From Siniperca chuatsi (taxonomy: Eukaryota; Chordata; Actinopteri; Centrarchiformes; Sinipercidae), in the NCBI RefSeq assembly GCF_020085105.1, contig NC_058051.1, positions 24,431,455-24,495,454 on the forward strand: DNA of 64,000 nt, in the 5' to 3' direction. The notes under the pieces are model-generated. The model was not told where the DNA came from, searched no databases, and saw only the letters and a list, made by a program, of their open reading frames with translations. This document shows positions 22,901 to 35,100 of the stretch, piece after piece. Numbering within the stretch: position 1 is the stretch's first letter; the number at the start of each line of letters is the position of its first letter. The position numbers and the translations under genes are program-made.

Positions 22901-24826
22901 ACGAAGTGCTCTCATGAGACAAGCTCTCATGAGAAACCTTGGGAATTATTTAGCGTAAATTTATGAAGCACAGAATTCCAATAACAAAACTTGCAGCATA
23001 CAAAATTAAACATGTATGTTTTACTCAGTATTGTTGTAATTCTGTGATGTTTTGCCCTCAAAAAGGATACCAAGTCACAGCTGGATTTTCATCTGGAAAC
23101 ATGAGATTAACATGATGTTAAGTCTTAACATATTCATCTATATCTAACACATGCTCTATCTTAGCCCTTCTGTTATTTGTGTTTCATGTGCCTTGCTCTT
23201 GCACTTGTTCTTCTGGGTGCTGTTTTTGTTACCTGCCTTTTGGGTTTATATTGTTATGTTTAAATCTCTGACCATCCAAGGTTTGTCATAGCAGCTTCAT
23301 AGCAGGCAAAACTCTTTTCTTGATTATTAGCTATTTTCCTTTTTGAATAAAATCAAGTGAAAATGAAAATAAGGTAATTTTAGGGATGGTGTTAGTTCCA
23401 GTTCCTGGTGTTCAAAGAAAAAACAATCCACCCCACCTTCAATATGTGGAAATATGTACATTGGGTAAACTTGAAGATAAAATACATAGATAAAATTGCA
23501 TTGATCTAATGTTCTTCTCCCTTGGATGCCTTTGTGCTGTATGTAAGTATCATTGGACTATCTCTTTACATTGTTCTGTACGCATGACAAGGAAAGTCAA
23601 AGCATTAGAATGTATATTTTTGTCAATAATTTTGAAGAAAGATGTCAGTCAATCCCATCATACTGCTCCTGTTTTGTTTGCATTTCCTCACAATTACAAT
23701 GTCAGCATGGGATCCATCTCACAGAAAAGCATTAGTATGCAGTGAAATGCTTTTCTTCTCTCTGTGTGCAATCATGTTAATGTGGAATACAAATCTTTCC
23801 CCTTTGTCTTTATACTCTCCTAGCTGTCACTGTTGTCTCACTGTTTTACTTTAACAGATTGCAACTCACCCATCTGGTCCCTCTGTCCCACCCAACCAAG
23901 AGCTTCCATCTGTTGATGGCACACTGTCCGCTCACACTGTATCCCCAGGTGAACAATTCCCTTGTATGTCTTCCGAAACCACACTTCAAACTAATTCATC
24001 CTTTGTACTCTGTGCCAGCGAATCAGTCCAGCCAAATAAGGCACAGCCTTTACCCAGACTCCACTGTGAATTAGGCAACCAAACGTCAGAGAAGCCCATA
24101 GACAGTAGTCCCTCTGCACTGCTGCCTGCTTTAACTCCTTCTCTACAACAAGAGTCAAAGCTGAGATCAGACGGCTCCCAGGCTGGCGGAGAGGAAATCC
24201 CTCCCTCAGAGGCCTCATGCATGCATCTTCCTACCACAGAGATGAATCTGTGGCCAACAGCAGGAGAGGACGGATTGACCGACAGCCCAGACACTCATCC
24301 TTGTCTTGAACTGCCTGCTGACTGTGTCTCTGCTCCCAGTGTGACTCAGGGCTTTGAGCGAGAGGCTGCAGTGGGATTGAGTACATTTGTTGCAGGATTA
24401 TCAGAAGGTTCCACCAGGTCTGCAGCACATTATGAAGACAGTACGCCTGCACTCTTGTCTCCTGTGGCAGAGAGTCAGGCATCTCTGGGAGCAGAAGGTG
24501 AAGCTCCACCATCACCTGAACTCACAGAGAACCCCTCCACGAGTACAGGTGTCACTGAGGTGAGCCAAAACTTAGCTGTTCAGTCTGTCTCAGCCTGGGA
24601 AGATAAGGAAGATGCTCCCCAGATTTCCCCTGACACATTATTAGAGAATCTACCAAACACATCGTCAGAGGTGTCCGAGCTCCAGTGCGATGTAATGCAT
24701 GATGTAAGCAGGAATCTAATGCCATCCATCGTCTTTCTGAGTGGAGTTGTCTCCCTCTCGATAGTGTTGCAGGAACCCAGTGCTCTCTTCGTCATCGGAC
24801 TGCTTTTGGTCTTGCACCGTTTGTGA
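16956..24826 (+). CDS. ppp1r3f: Protein phosphatase 1 glycogen-targeting regulatory subunit, PPP1R3F-like
   Basis: Four exons in phase: 16956-17830, 20418-20464, 20981-21066 and 23858-24826, giving 658 aa. An acidic Asn/Asp run (33-49) precedes the PP1-binding RVxF motif, KRVSF at 88-92. A CBM21 glycogen-binding domain spans about 165-268, with GVIRVLNISFHKAVYIRS, NWASYFDHPAEYV and the hallmark WANNSSMNY (251-259). The last exon encodes a long low-complexity region and a hydrophobic C-terminus (about 625-656) that could anchor the protein in a membrane, as in PPP1R3A and PPP1R3F. The family brings PP1 to glycogen to activate glycogen synthase and restrain phosphorylase. The CBM21 wording (DHPAxYV, VRYET-like, WANN) is closer to PPP1R3F than to PPP1R3A, and PPP1R3F is an Xp11 gene like its neighbours; the paralogue call remains an inference. 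An in-frame ATG at 16938 is also possible. Confidence 0.8.
17059..17100. repeat. Coding (AAT)n(GAT)n trinucleotide tract
   Basis: Five AAT codons followed by five GAT codons within exon 1 of the ppp1r3f-like gene, encoding NNNNNDDDDD in an acidic linker before the RVxF motif. Confidence 0.9.
21734..22198. mobile_element. Family B TTAA-ended miniature element, copy 1
   Basis: A left end similar to GAATAGTTCGACATTTTGG and its inverted counterpart CCCAAAATGAGAAACTATTC with TTTAA on the right enclose paired segments (CTTATTTGCTTTCTTGCTGAGAG against CTTGGCAAGAAAGCAAATAAG). Inside are the recurrent fish segments TTAGCTTAGCATAAAGACTG and AGCCTGGCTCTGTCCA. It lies in intron 3 of the ppp1r3f-like gene and is homologous to 49402-49915. 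The first bases of the left end are degraded. There is no coding capacity. Confidence 0.8.
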
Positions 24827-26890
24827 TTATTAAGTTCACTCTGATCTGTTCTCAAGTTAAGTGCCTTTTCATGATTCCAAAATAAGCCAACAAGTTACAA
24901 AAAAACAAAAGTGTCCTGTTGTCGCTGTGTGATTTTTTTAGATAATAGATAGATAATATACATTTACATCAAATGAAAGAATGGTAATAAAGTATACATT
25001 AATAGAATAGCAGTCAATTATTACCCCATTTCTACAACAACATTGTGATCATTCTTAATACTAAAGCACAGTATATTATCAGAGATGTTTTGTAAGTGGT
25101 CTGTAATTACTTTTTTCTTGTCATGTGGAGATAGTGTATGTGGTGTAATATTCAGATTTATTCAATCAGTAAAATAATGCACTTACATTTTTTGTTGCTG
25201 TCAATGTAGCAAAGGTTGTTGTCTAAACACACCGCCATGATTTTAACTTTTTCCACATGCTAATATGTCTTTAATAATAATAAAAAAAACATTACCAAAG
25301 CGGGACACTAAAGAGACTTGTTATATAAATGGAATTTTGTTTACAAAATGCAAAAGCAAGACATGGTTATGTGAGGAATTTTGCCTTGATGTCCTATAGT
25401 AAACATCACTTTGAAATGGATGCTGCTTGACAAAACAAGTGGAAAAATGTCCAGTGTTACATGTGAAAGCGATATTTATCATTATAGAACACCAGCCTCC
25501 TCTACGTCTCCTCGCTATTGCACATACGTCTTCCTGTCGATTCTTGTTTAGTAAATCCATATTGTTGTTGTTGCACAACACAAACTTTTGTAGCACTATT
25601 TTGACAACCTCACAGACTGAAGCACTGAATGACATGTTTGAAGTGATAAAAGTTTTTGCAGTGGATTGCCAATAAACATGGTCTTATACCCTGCAACACT
25701 TTGTTTATTTCTTCTTCTTTTTATCCACTCTGCAGAAATAATGTGTGCATGACAGTTGCATGCACAGTAATGACACTGCAGTGCAGAACAGAATATTTTG
25801 GAGAGACTAACTGTCACACCACTAAAATAACATCAGATCCTTAAGCGCCTCTGTCTCCGGCGCACATTCAGCTTTGCTTCAAGTGGAAATACACAGACCG
25901 CAACCTGAGCTTCAGATAGAAGTCAAAGGTTGTGCATTGCACTGAAGTCATGGTGTCATGCAGTATAGAGCACATTGGCCATTGTAAGCTGAGATCAGTG
26001 TTTCAAGGCTGACAATTCTCAGGAAACCTCCTCAGATGCCACATGATGAGATGTCACGGTCTATTTCGGATTATAGTCGTGATACGCTGATATATTAAAG
26101 ACATCATCTTTATTCTTTGACCATGGCAGCCTTTAAGAGTTATATAAACTACTTCAGTGTTTTCCTGCTGAATCAGTCTACTGTATCTTGTATTAACTTT
26201 ATGAACTTTAAACCCACAAACGTACTTGGATGTCAAGTATCCTTTGGATTATGTGGATTATGTAGCTGGCCTTAAAACTAAATTATTAATCAGAGCACAC
26301 TTGCATTTCATAGACTTGTGCAGGGATAAGGGTGGGAGTGATTCATTTGTGTGATGGTCACATATCTTGAGTGTGGAGTGTATTAAAAATTTAAGCAGAC
26401 TTAAAACTGACCCAAGGAGGATAATCAGTGTGAATTCTACAACAGACAGTCACTTTGAAATAATTAATGCCTTTTTAAACAGTGATTTCAAAAGAGGTTC
26501 TGTGAGTGTTGTGACATTATTACCAAACAGCAGTTTAACAGGGTATTTTCTTACCCAATATGATATCACTCTGAGGGGAAGTTTAGCTTGTTCGAATGGA
26601 GCTATTTCATCAGTTAAACCATTTGTACCCAAAGAGAATTAGCACCCCCGGTCCATGGATGTCTATTGGCTTTATCTGGTCCATCACAGCCGTCTTTTAG
26701 CCCAAATTGGACTGTTTAGTACATTAGTTTTAGTCCAAATTTTGTCCAAGACAGACATCTGTTTAGTCCACAAAATTCTACACATTCTGAACTTAATTCC
26801 TCGTTTAATATTGAACAAAGCCTTAAAAACCTTACATGTTTCTCATTTTAAAGAAATGAAAAGACATCTTTTCAACATTTACTTTGAAAC
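24827..26890. other. 3' UTR and downstream flank of ppp1r3f-like gene
   Basis: Possible polyadenylation signals follow the stop codon: AATAAA at 24986-24991, an A-rich AATAATAAA cluster at about 25274 and AATAAA at about 25671. After about 25.7 kb I see no gene and no repeat with clear ends up to the LINE tail at 26.9 kb. Two open frames (26367-26642 and 26655-26924) have no recognisable domain. Confidence 0.5.
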
Positions 26891-26894
26891 CAAA

Positions 26895-28600
26895 AGTAAA
26901 TCAGAATCAGAAATACTTTATTGATCCCCGAGGGGAAACTTTTTCGTTACAGCTGCTCACTATCACGTCAATGCATACTTGAGAATAGAAGGAATAGAAG
27001 TACTAAGCAAATCAAAATATAATACACTATAATACAGCTAAGATAAATAAGTACAAGTGGATATAAGTATAAAAGCTAAAATAAGTGTAAGTACCAAAGT
27101 GAATGTAGAGGTTGATAAGAATGTACGGTATAATACAATGTAATGATATAAGTAATAAGTAATTGTGCAATAATGAGTACTGTCAAGTTAAGTGTAGCTT
27201 ATTAAGTTGATTATGAGATGGTGGATATTGCATAGCAGTATTAAACAGAGAATATTGCACAATTATATCAAGTATTGCAGTGATGTTAATGATCCAATGT
27301 CCAGTTTAGTCACTTAGGGTCATATACTGTAGACTGACACTTAGAGGGAGGAGTTAAAGAGTTTGATGGCCACAGGCAGGAATGACTTCCTGTGGCGCTC
27401 TGTGGTGCATTTTGGGGGGATGAGTCTTTCCCTGAAGGTGCTCCTTTGTTTGACCAGCACGTCATGGAGCGGGTGGGAGACACTGTCCAAGATGGCATGT
27501 AGTTTGGCAAGCATCCTCCTCTCTGACACCACCGACAGAGAGTCCAGCTCCACCCCCACAATGTCACTGGCCTTACGGATCAGTTTGTTGAGTCTGTTAG
27601 CGTCCCCTACCCTCAGCCTGCTGCCCCAGTTTGCAACAGCATACAGGATAGCATTGGCCACCACAGACTCATAGAACATCTTCAGCATTTTCCGGCAGAT
27701 GTTGAAGGACCTCAGCCTTCTCAGAAAATAGAGGCGGCTCTGGCCCTCCCTGTAAAGAGTGTTCTTAGCCCAGTCCAGTTTATTGTCCATGTGTACTCCC
27801 AGGTACTTGTAATCCTGTACAATGTCCACACTGACCCCCTGGATGGAAACCGGGGTCACTGGTGCCTTGGCCCAGTAGATCTACCACCAGCTCCTTAGAC
27901 TTTGTCGCATTGAGCTGCAGATAGTTCTGCTCACACCATGAGACAAAGTTCCCCACCACAGCCCTGTACTCAGTCTCATCACCACTGTTGATACTTCCCA
28001 CCACAGCAGAGTCATCAGAAAACTTCTGAAGGTGGCAGGACTCCATGTGGTGGCTGAAGTCTGTGGTGTAGATGGTGAAGAGGAAGGGAGAGAGGACAGT
28101 CCCCTGGGGGGCCCCAGTGTTGCTGACCACGCTGCCCGACACACAGTGCTGCAGATGCACAAGCTGTGGTCTACCAGTCAGGTAGTCCACAATCCAGGAC
28201 ACAAGGGAGGCATCCACCTGTATCGCTGCCAGCTTCTCACCCAGCAGTGATGGCCGGATGGTGTTGAAAGCACTGGAGAAGTCAAAAAACATGATCCTCA
28301 CCGTGCTTGCCGGCTTGTCCAGGTGGGTGTGAATGCGGTTCAGCAGGAAGATGATGGCGTCCTCAACTCCCAGCCCGGGCTGGTAGGCGAACTTAAGGGG
28401 GTCCAGGAGGGGTCTGACCATGGGCCGCAGCTGTTCCAGCACCAGTCTCATCAGGGTCTTCATTATGTGGGAGGTCAGTGCCACCGGTCTGTAGTCCTTG
28501 CAGCCACTGGGACGCGGCGTCTTCGGCACAGGAACAAGGCAAGCTGTCTTCCACAGAACAGGGACCCTTTGAAGACTCAGGCTCAGGTTGAAGACATGTT
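26895..28600 (-). mobile_element. 5'-truncated L2-type LINE with reverse transcriptase
   Basis: On the minus strand the reverse-transcriptase core is readable: WKTACLVPVPKTPRPSG, DYRPVALTSHIMK, FFDFSSAFNTI, GAPQGTVLSPFLF and the active-site box FSDDSAVVG, then the thumb region YKYLGVHMDNKLDW and FLRRLRSFNICRK. Two overlapping frames (27780-28529 and 27341-27859) show one frameshift near 27860. The 3' UTR runs to 26895 and ends with the AATAAAGTATTTCTGATT tail typical of fish L2 elements (on the plus strand: AATACTTTATTGATCCCC). The element starts at about 28600, within the RT domain, so the endonuclease region is missing. It is a dead-on-arrival insertion. Confidence 0.9.
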
Positions 28601-29134
28601 GTTGGCCTACTGCTTATCAGACAAGCCATCTTGTTAGTGGCAATCAGCTTATAGAGCACTTTAAGTTTAAAGGTAATGTAGTCGATTCTTACCTAACAGA
28701 AGGCTTATGTTTTTGGTTTGTACATCAATATTGTAAACAGCACTTTGGGGTGTCCTTTTGCTCTAGTGGTCCATGATGCTGACCATGTAATTGCAGTGTC
28801 CCTGCTTCTTGCCCCCCTTGGAGACTTTTGTTGCATCCCTCATGTCACCTTTCTGCTGTCTGGTATCAAATAAAGGCAAACTGCCCCCCAGAATAACACT
28901 ATAACTTTATGTATGGCCACTGGGTGTTTGAGGGTGAATCGGCAAGTAAGAGGTTATTAATTCAAAAACTGTCCATCTCCAGGGTGTAAGTTACAACTTC
29001 ATTAATCCTGAAGAAAAATGTTATACCCAAAATGCTTGGTATAAGTAGTGAAATAATTGTATACCTAGTCTAAATATACTATATACACATACATAATAAA
29101 ACAAGACCTCTACAGCCACACTAGTGGCTCTGTC

Positions 29135-29215
29135 AGGCTGTACTTAGGTACAGAGATGTGAACTTTGTTTTGAAAGGTGCTATATAAATAAAGTTATTAT
29201 TATTATTATTATAGT
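29135..29215 (+). mobile_element. 3' tail of a Rex1/L2-like retroelement
   Basis: The plus strand carries TTTTGAAAGGTGCTATATAA, then ATAAAG and (TTA)n, the same tail as the better preserved copy ending near 62175. No upstream coding part is recognisable, so this is a very short insertion or a tail-sharing SINE fragment. Confidence 0.55.
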
Positions 29216-29799
29216 TGTGGAGATATTTCAGTTTGAACCAAAGTAGTGGACCACCCAACCAATACTGCCATCCCTAGAGCCACACCGCCAGCATGCACAA
29301 TAAAATATACATACTTAAATAAAATCAGCTATACTTAGGATAAAATAAAAGTTGAAAAAATAAAATAAAGGGAGGTGCGAGGTACAAATGATGGTGTAAT
29401 GCAAATAAAAGTGCGAGGTAACAGTTATAATGTTAGAATTTACAAGCAATACTACACATAAAGGTGCATCTATGTTACAAATTATACAAAATACAAACAT
29501 GAAACTATAAAGCAACTAGAAAATGGAACATGAAAACAATGTATTCAACATGGGATGGTGGTTCAGTTGCTGTTTTAGGTTCTCAAGAAAATTGGAGCAT
29601 TATTTTTTTATTCTGAAAAAGGAGGCCCAATATCCTTCCAGAGGACCCAGAATTCCTTGCTGCTACCCTGTCGGGCCTGTCTGGATCATTTTGGGGTCCA
29701 CTCAGCCCAGTTTGTCACCAAGGGCTGGAGACTAATGAAAGACATAGTTTGTTGACAGCTGGAGCTCCTCGCTGTGACCACACTGGAGAAAACAGACGC

Positions 29800-29873
29800 T
29801 TCATACATGATGCCGGAGAGAGACGGTTAGAATAAAACATCACTTTCAAGTTATGGCCCACAATACTGCACAG

Positions 29874-29910
<37 letters not shown>

Positions 29911-30882
29911 CTCTCTCTCTCCGAATAAAACCGACGGTTTCCGTGAATGTGCGAGCTGCCTCCTTGCAAGCAGCCATAATTGGGATTATTCAGGAATAAT
30001 TCGCTTAATCCAGCCGCGTTGTTTTTGTTTTTCTTGTTTGTTTGTTTTCAAATCGTGATTTCGACAGCGTTGGCGATGTGAATTTCCTGGTGGCATCGCT
30101 GGATTTGTCAGAAATGTATCTGTTCTGTCATGGAGGCTTTTATTGTGGACTGTTGAGATGTAGTCCACCTTCGCTGGACAGCAAAACAAAGACTGCATAT
30201 TAACAGTTCAGGGTAAATACATCGCCTTTTTCTTTTGACTGAAAGATGGGAAAAAGAGACGTATCGAGGCTGTTGTCTGTGTGGACTAATTGTTCTGGTG
30301 CCACTAGCCAATATATAAGCCAAGACGATTCATTTAGGGGATGCGCGATCTGTTTTTCTTCTATAAGGTTTGTGGGTGGGTTATTATAAGCATTGAAAAT
30401 CTGACATCATTTTGGATATATGAACAGAACAAGATGTATATTTTTTATCGCGTCTGTTTCTAGCCTTCTGGAAATCCATCTTCGACGTGATGCAACATAA
30501 AATCTGTTTTCTCGGATGATATTCAGGCACAGACCAAATGAACACATCCCTCTCTATGAAACTGTAAAAGGGTGGCAGTGGATTTTTTTTATACATATCT
30601 CTTAAACAGCAGAGTCCTCATCCTGGACTGTTTGATCAGCTGTTGATTATTAGATAGCCTCTGCCGTCTTATGTTTATTATATGTTGCTCAATTCGATTT
30701 CCTTGCGATGGATTTATGCATAACAGGTGTTGTTTGAGCCCGAGAGCACAGCAAGAGCATGAGGCTTTATTATGTGTTTTTCTCTCGATTTAACAAACAG
30801 TGAAACAAAGCGACTGGGATCATTTTTTTGTTGTTGCCGTGAGAGAAGAACAGATCCCCTTAATGAACTGAGGGGATGAAAG
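29800..30882 (+). other. gpr173: Probable promoter and 5' UTR exon of gpr173
   Basis: The sequence GATGAAAG followed by a GTAGGT donor at 30883 is a good 5' splice site with no open frame in front of it, and an acceptor TTCACAG at 31924 pairs with it about 1 kb later. This matches SREB-family genes, which have a spliced leader and a single coding exon. The transcription start is not visible; the left limit is a guess. Confidence 0.5.
29875..29921. repeat. (CT)n microsatellite upstream of gpr173
   Basis: About 23 CT units with a single interruption (CTCGCTCT), lying about 1 kb upstream of the gpr173 leader-exon donor and possibly within or near its promoter. Confidence 0.92.
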
Positions 30883-30894
30883 GTAGGTTATCAT

Positions 30895-30911
30895 CTCTCT
30901 CTCTCTCTTGT

Positions 30912-30953
<42 letters not shown>

Positions 30954-30963
30954 ACATACACAC
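30895..30963. repeat. (CT)n plus (CA)n compound microsatellite in gpr173 leader intron
   Basis: A short CT run (about 30895-30908) is followed by an imperfect CA run (30914-30963) with CG interruptions. It begins 13 bases after the predicted leader donor site. Confidence 0.9.
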
Positions 30964-32090
30964 AGCAGAGGTGATTTTGACACCTGTTCATCTGTTTTTC
31001 ACTCCAGCCTGTGTTTCAGGCCTAGCTGACATGGCAGCCATCTAATCAGGTGAAATGATATTTGTCAAGGTGGCAGAGGGCTGTTATATATGGGAAAAAA
31101 TATGCCTACAGTTACAGCAAATCATTGTGTTTCATGGCCTACATAGACAAGGCCCACCCAGAGAAGCACAGCTATGTTTTATTATCTCCTCATGCCTATA
31201 AATGAGTTTTTTAGGGGAGGCTGCATCTCGAATTTGATTTGTTTTTCCTTACTGAATTTTCATGTTTTTAATGATGTCTTCTTTAAGCAAGGCGATTGTT
31301 GGCTCCTTGCTAAAACACTGAGGCCTGACTACGATAATCACAATGATAACTTTCTCCTCCTGTTGAGTAAAAATCCACATTTCACACGAAGGCCTACGGT
31401 AAAAACCAAATGGCTGCCTGCTCTGCTCCATTATATTCTCACATTTGTTATGTGCTGTGATACAGATTACACCCTCTGCTCTTTAACTGACTGTCACGCA
31501 CATACACATGCACAGAGCAACAGAGAGAAAGCATAAAATTTTCTTTGCTCATTTACAACATCTCTGTTTGTTGCCCATGCCCAGTGTTGGTTGTACTGTG
31601 TCTGCTCCATCCCCCCGTACACCCCCATGCATTCACTCAAACACCCACACTTGCACAAAGTATGTGAGCTGTTGTATCTTAGCAACGGGCAAGGTAATTA
31701 CTGAGAGAGCCAAGGAGCTGGCATGCTGTAGAGCTGCTGATCTGATCCCAGCCATAGAGAAACAGGAAGGCAGAGATTTCCACTGTGTTGCCCAACACAA
31801 CACTTCTATATCAATGCTGTTAAATGTAAGTTTTGTTTTTCCGTTTAGTGGACTGTTTTAGACCGAACAAGCACGTCAGATATCTTGTTTTGCATTCTTC
31901 AAAAATGTGTGTCTCTGTTCACAGGTGGTGAGGTTGTGGACAAAGAGGAAAGATGAGTCTGTCATGTAGAAAAGATCCTTACGGCCTCTCCTTGTAAAGA
32001 CGAGAGAGCCGCGGGAGACGACGGCTGTAGGAGGATCAGTAGTGTTTATAAAGGGCCCGAACCAGGCAGGCTCTTGTGGAAGGTGATAGA

Positions 32091-32172
32091 ATGGCTAACC
32101 AGAGCTTTGCCATCGATGGCCCTGGCAGTTTGCTGGCTGTGCTGGCTTCACAGAGCGGAATGGCAAGAGGCG

Positions 32173-32203
<31 letters not shown>

Positions 32204-33293
32204 TGGAGGAATTTCTGCCACAGATGTGTCTGCCTACTTTAAGCTGGTCTTCTTGGGTTTGATCATCTGTGTCAGCCTTGTAGGCAACCTCTTGGTCTCC
32301 CTGCTGGTCCTACGAGACAGGACACTTCACAAGGCTCCTTACTTCTTTCTCCTGGACCTGTGCCTGGCCGATGCAGTTCGTTCTGCTGCCTGCTTCCCCT
32401 TTGTGCTGGTTTCCGTCCACAACAGCTCGGCCTGGACTTACAGTGCCTTGAGTTGTAAAGTTGTGGCTTTTATGGCTGTGCTGTTTTGTTTTCACGCTGC
32501 CTTCATGCTGTTTTGTGTGGCTGTCACCCGCTACCTTGCCATCGCCCACCACCGATTCTACGCCAAGCGCATGACGATCTGGACCTGCGCCGCTATCATT
32601 TGCATGGTGTGGACTCTGGCCGTTGCCATGGCGTTCCCACCTGTCTTTGATGTGGGGACATACAAGTTCATCCGTGATGAGGATCAGTGCATTTTTGAAC
32701 ACCGCTACCTGAAGACCAATGACACCCTGGGCTTCATGCTCATGTTGGCTGTGGTGGTCCTGGCCACCCATGGTTTCTATGCCAAGCTGCTGCTGTTTGA
32801 GTACAGGCACCGCAAGATGAAACCTGTCCAGCTAGTTCCAGCTATCAGCCAGAACTGGACCTTCCACGGTCCTGGGGCCACAGGTCAAGCTGCAGCTAAC
32901 TGGATTGCCGGGTTCGGTCGTGGTCCCATGCCACCCACTCTGTTGGGCATCAGGCAAAATTTACACAACCAACACCGGCGGCTTCTTGGGATGGAAGAGG
33001 TGAGATCAGAGAGGAGGCTGGGCAGGATGTTCTACACCATCACCCTGCTCTTCCTGGTCCTCTGGGCTCCCTACATCGTGGCGTGCTTCTGGAGGGTCTT
33101 TGTCAAGTCCTGCACCATCCCTCACAAGTACCTTTCCATCACAGTGTGGATGAGCTTCGCCCAAGCCGGAGTCAACCCCATCTTCTGTCTCCTGCTCAAC
33201 GAGGACCTGAGGAAAGTGCTGAGAGCTCACCTGCCTACCTACTGGAGGACTAAACAACACCTGCCCCAGGATGAGGCCTACTGCATTATGTGA
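32091..33293 (+). CDS. gpr173: Orphan G protein-coupled receptor GPR173 (SREB3)
   Basis: A single-exon CDS of 400 aa with the SREB family signature. A glycosylatable N-terminus (NQS at 3-5) carries a serine tract at about 29-36. Seven membrane segments follow. TM3 ends in TRY (146-148) instead of DRY, as in the family, and Cys122 can pair with Cys200 in extracellular loop 2. The long third intracellular loop has the family-specific ISQNWTFHGPGATGQAAANW and TLLGIRQN, and TM7 contains NPIFC. ALSCKVVAFMAVLFCFHAAF matches GPR173 better than GPR85 or GPR27. The start MANQSF aligns with MANTT of GPR173; an in-frame upstream ATG at 32076 would add five residues. The receptor is brain-enriched in vertebrates; phoenixin and GnRH-(1-5) have been proposed as ligands. 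The gene follows tspyl2 in human as well. Confidence 0.94.
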
Positions 33294-35100
33294 TAAGATA
33301 TGAGCTTAATGAAGAGAATGTTTTAGGTTTTAAAGGGAAATATGGAGAATAGGAGTGATTTAATGCACCTTGGTTAAGTGTCTGTTTTGTTGTTTTGCAC
33401 AACAAAATCAAATTTTTGCCAACAAATGCAGGCACAGTGCCATTTCATTAAGAATGTTGATATTTGAATAAATGTGTCAGTTGAAAAGTTTTGAACAGGG
33501 CAACAGAAACGCCCCTGTAACATGTTAATGGTTTGTATTTCTGATGATGTACTGTATGATTAATACGTAGGAAAGATCACAACAATCACCACTCCAACTA
33601 AGTGTGACAGATGCCATTTTAAAATAATGTTGCCTTATTTCAGTGGGACACGCCCCAGAGCTTTCAACTGAGAAGTTGTTTCTGTGTCACATGAGGCACA
33701 AAACAGACACACAGAGGGTTGAAATCCTTGAAGAAGTGTGCTGTGGACTGTGAATAGAAAGTGTTGATCAGAGCGTTACTAACTCTGAAACACATCAAGG
33801 AACTCAAAGGGTCTGAAAGGACTGATAGACCACCCCGGACGCCTTTTCATGTAATTCAAAGGAGACTGCAGAATATCGAATGGACCCAATAACCTTGGAT
33901 ACATTTAAATAGCTGTTGTGAACCCAAGAAGCCCCTAACATGCTTGATTTTTTGGACTTGATTTAGGGCGTGTCAGGTTTCTTTGTATCATAAAAAATTG
34001 CCTGTTTTCCTTTATTTGTAAACTATACATGTTAAGCAGATGACACTATTTTGAAATATGACTTGATTTCATATTGTATAGACTGTACAGGAATGGACAT
34101 TCCTGCTTGTGTGTTTTTATATAGCAATTGTGTGTATGTGTGTGTAAGAGGAAGAGGTAGAAAGAGAAGAGAGGAGGGAGGGAGAAAGATGAGAGAAATA
34201 ATGATGATAGAATAGGTTCCAGTAATATTGAGTCAGTATGAAAGCAGCCTCATCTTGGTGTCTCAAAATCATGCAAAACTGAACAATCATCATATGGAAA
34301 TGTATCCTTTAAATGGATTTCCGTGACCTGAAAATGTAGTCGGATTTTTAATGGTAATGTACAAGCAAATGTGAACTATAGATGGATAATGAAAACTGGG
34401 ACAGAATAATTAGAAAACAACACTTGTACATTGCAAACAGGCCATAGGATTTAATGACTTGAATGATGATGTAAATTACGTCGTTTTAAAAAAATCATTA
34501 GCAAATGAGCATTTATTTGCAAATGATGGTCTTGGGAATGTTTTTAAAGTACTGTTATGCTCTCACCAGAATACAAAAAAATTAAGAAAGGAAGTGGCAC
34601 TTAATGTGAAGAAAACTTGAATGTTACCTGGCCCTCTTATATTTTCCCTCAACATAACCATTGTCACCATTCGAGTATCCTGGATCACAATAAGTTCAAA
34701 ATCAAAACGTCTTGAGGCTGGATACGACCCCAGAGATGTTTGGTGTATGGAAACCGGCTTAGGCTACATTAAGTTGTCTCTCCAAATTAAGATTCATGTA
34801 ATACAAATGTCAGACCTACAGTATGTTAGGCATAGATATATTTGTGCAGTCAATTTTCTAATTGTGGACACTTGCACAGCATACTGTATTAGCATGCATT
34901 CCACTGCATTTCATAGATTCAAGACTGTGGATTACAACTTGTACAGATGTTGATATGGAAAGACGAAGTGACAAGTGAATTGAGGTCCATCATTTTTACG
35001 TCTGGCATTCCTTCGCGAGATGATATTCTGTAACTGTACAGTTTAACTGAGGTGGTTCTTTTGCCCACTCATCAATAAAGACTCTACTTTTGATGCATTC
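33294..35100 (+). other. gpr173: Probable 3' UTR of gpr173
   Basis: A 1.8-kb AT-rich stretch without introns or interspersed repeats, ending shortly after a canonical AATAAA at 35074-35079. Frames within it have no conserved features. Long 3' UTRs are usual for SREB genes. Confidence 0.55.

Noticed and set aside
26367-26924. Two consecutive plus-strand frames
   Set aside because: No recognisable domain, no splice consensus linking them to other exons, and the second runs into the LINE tail.
28032-28637. Plus-strand frames at the LINE
   Set aside because: They are antisense to the LINE reverse transcriptase.
32310-32810. 166-codon minus-strand frame
   Set aside because: Shadow of gpr173, whose plus-strand frame is nearly identical to the SREB family.
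32091-33293. Assignment to gpr85 or gpr27 instead of gpr173
   Set aside because: The TM2-TM3 stretch and the ALSCKVVAFMAVLF and DVGTYKFIRDEDQC segments fit GPR173 better, and tspyl2 is nearby as in human.
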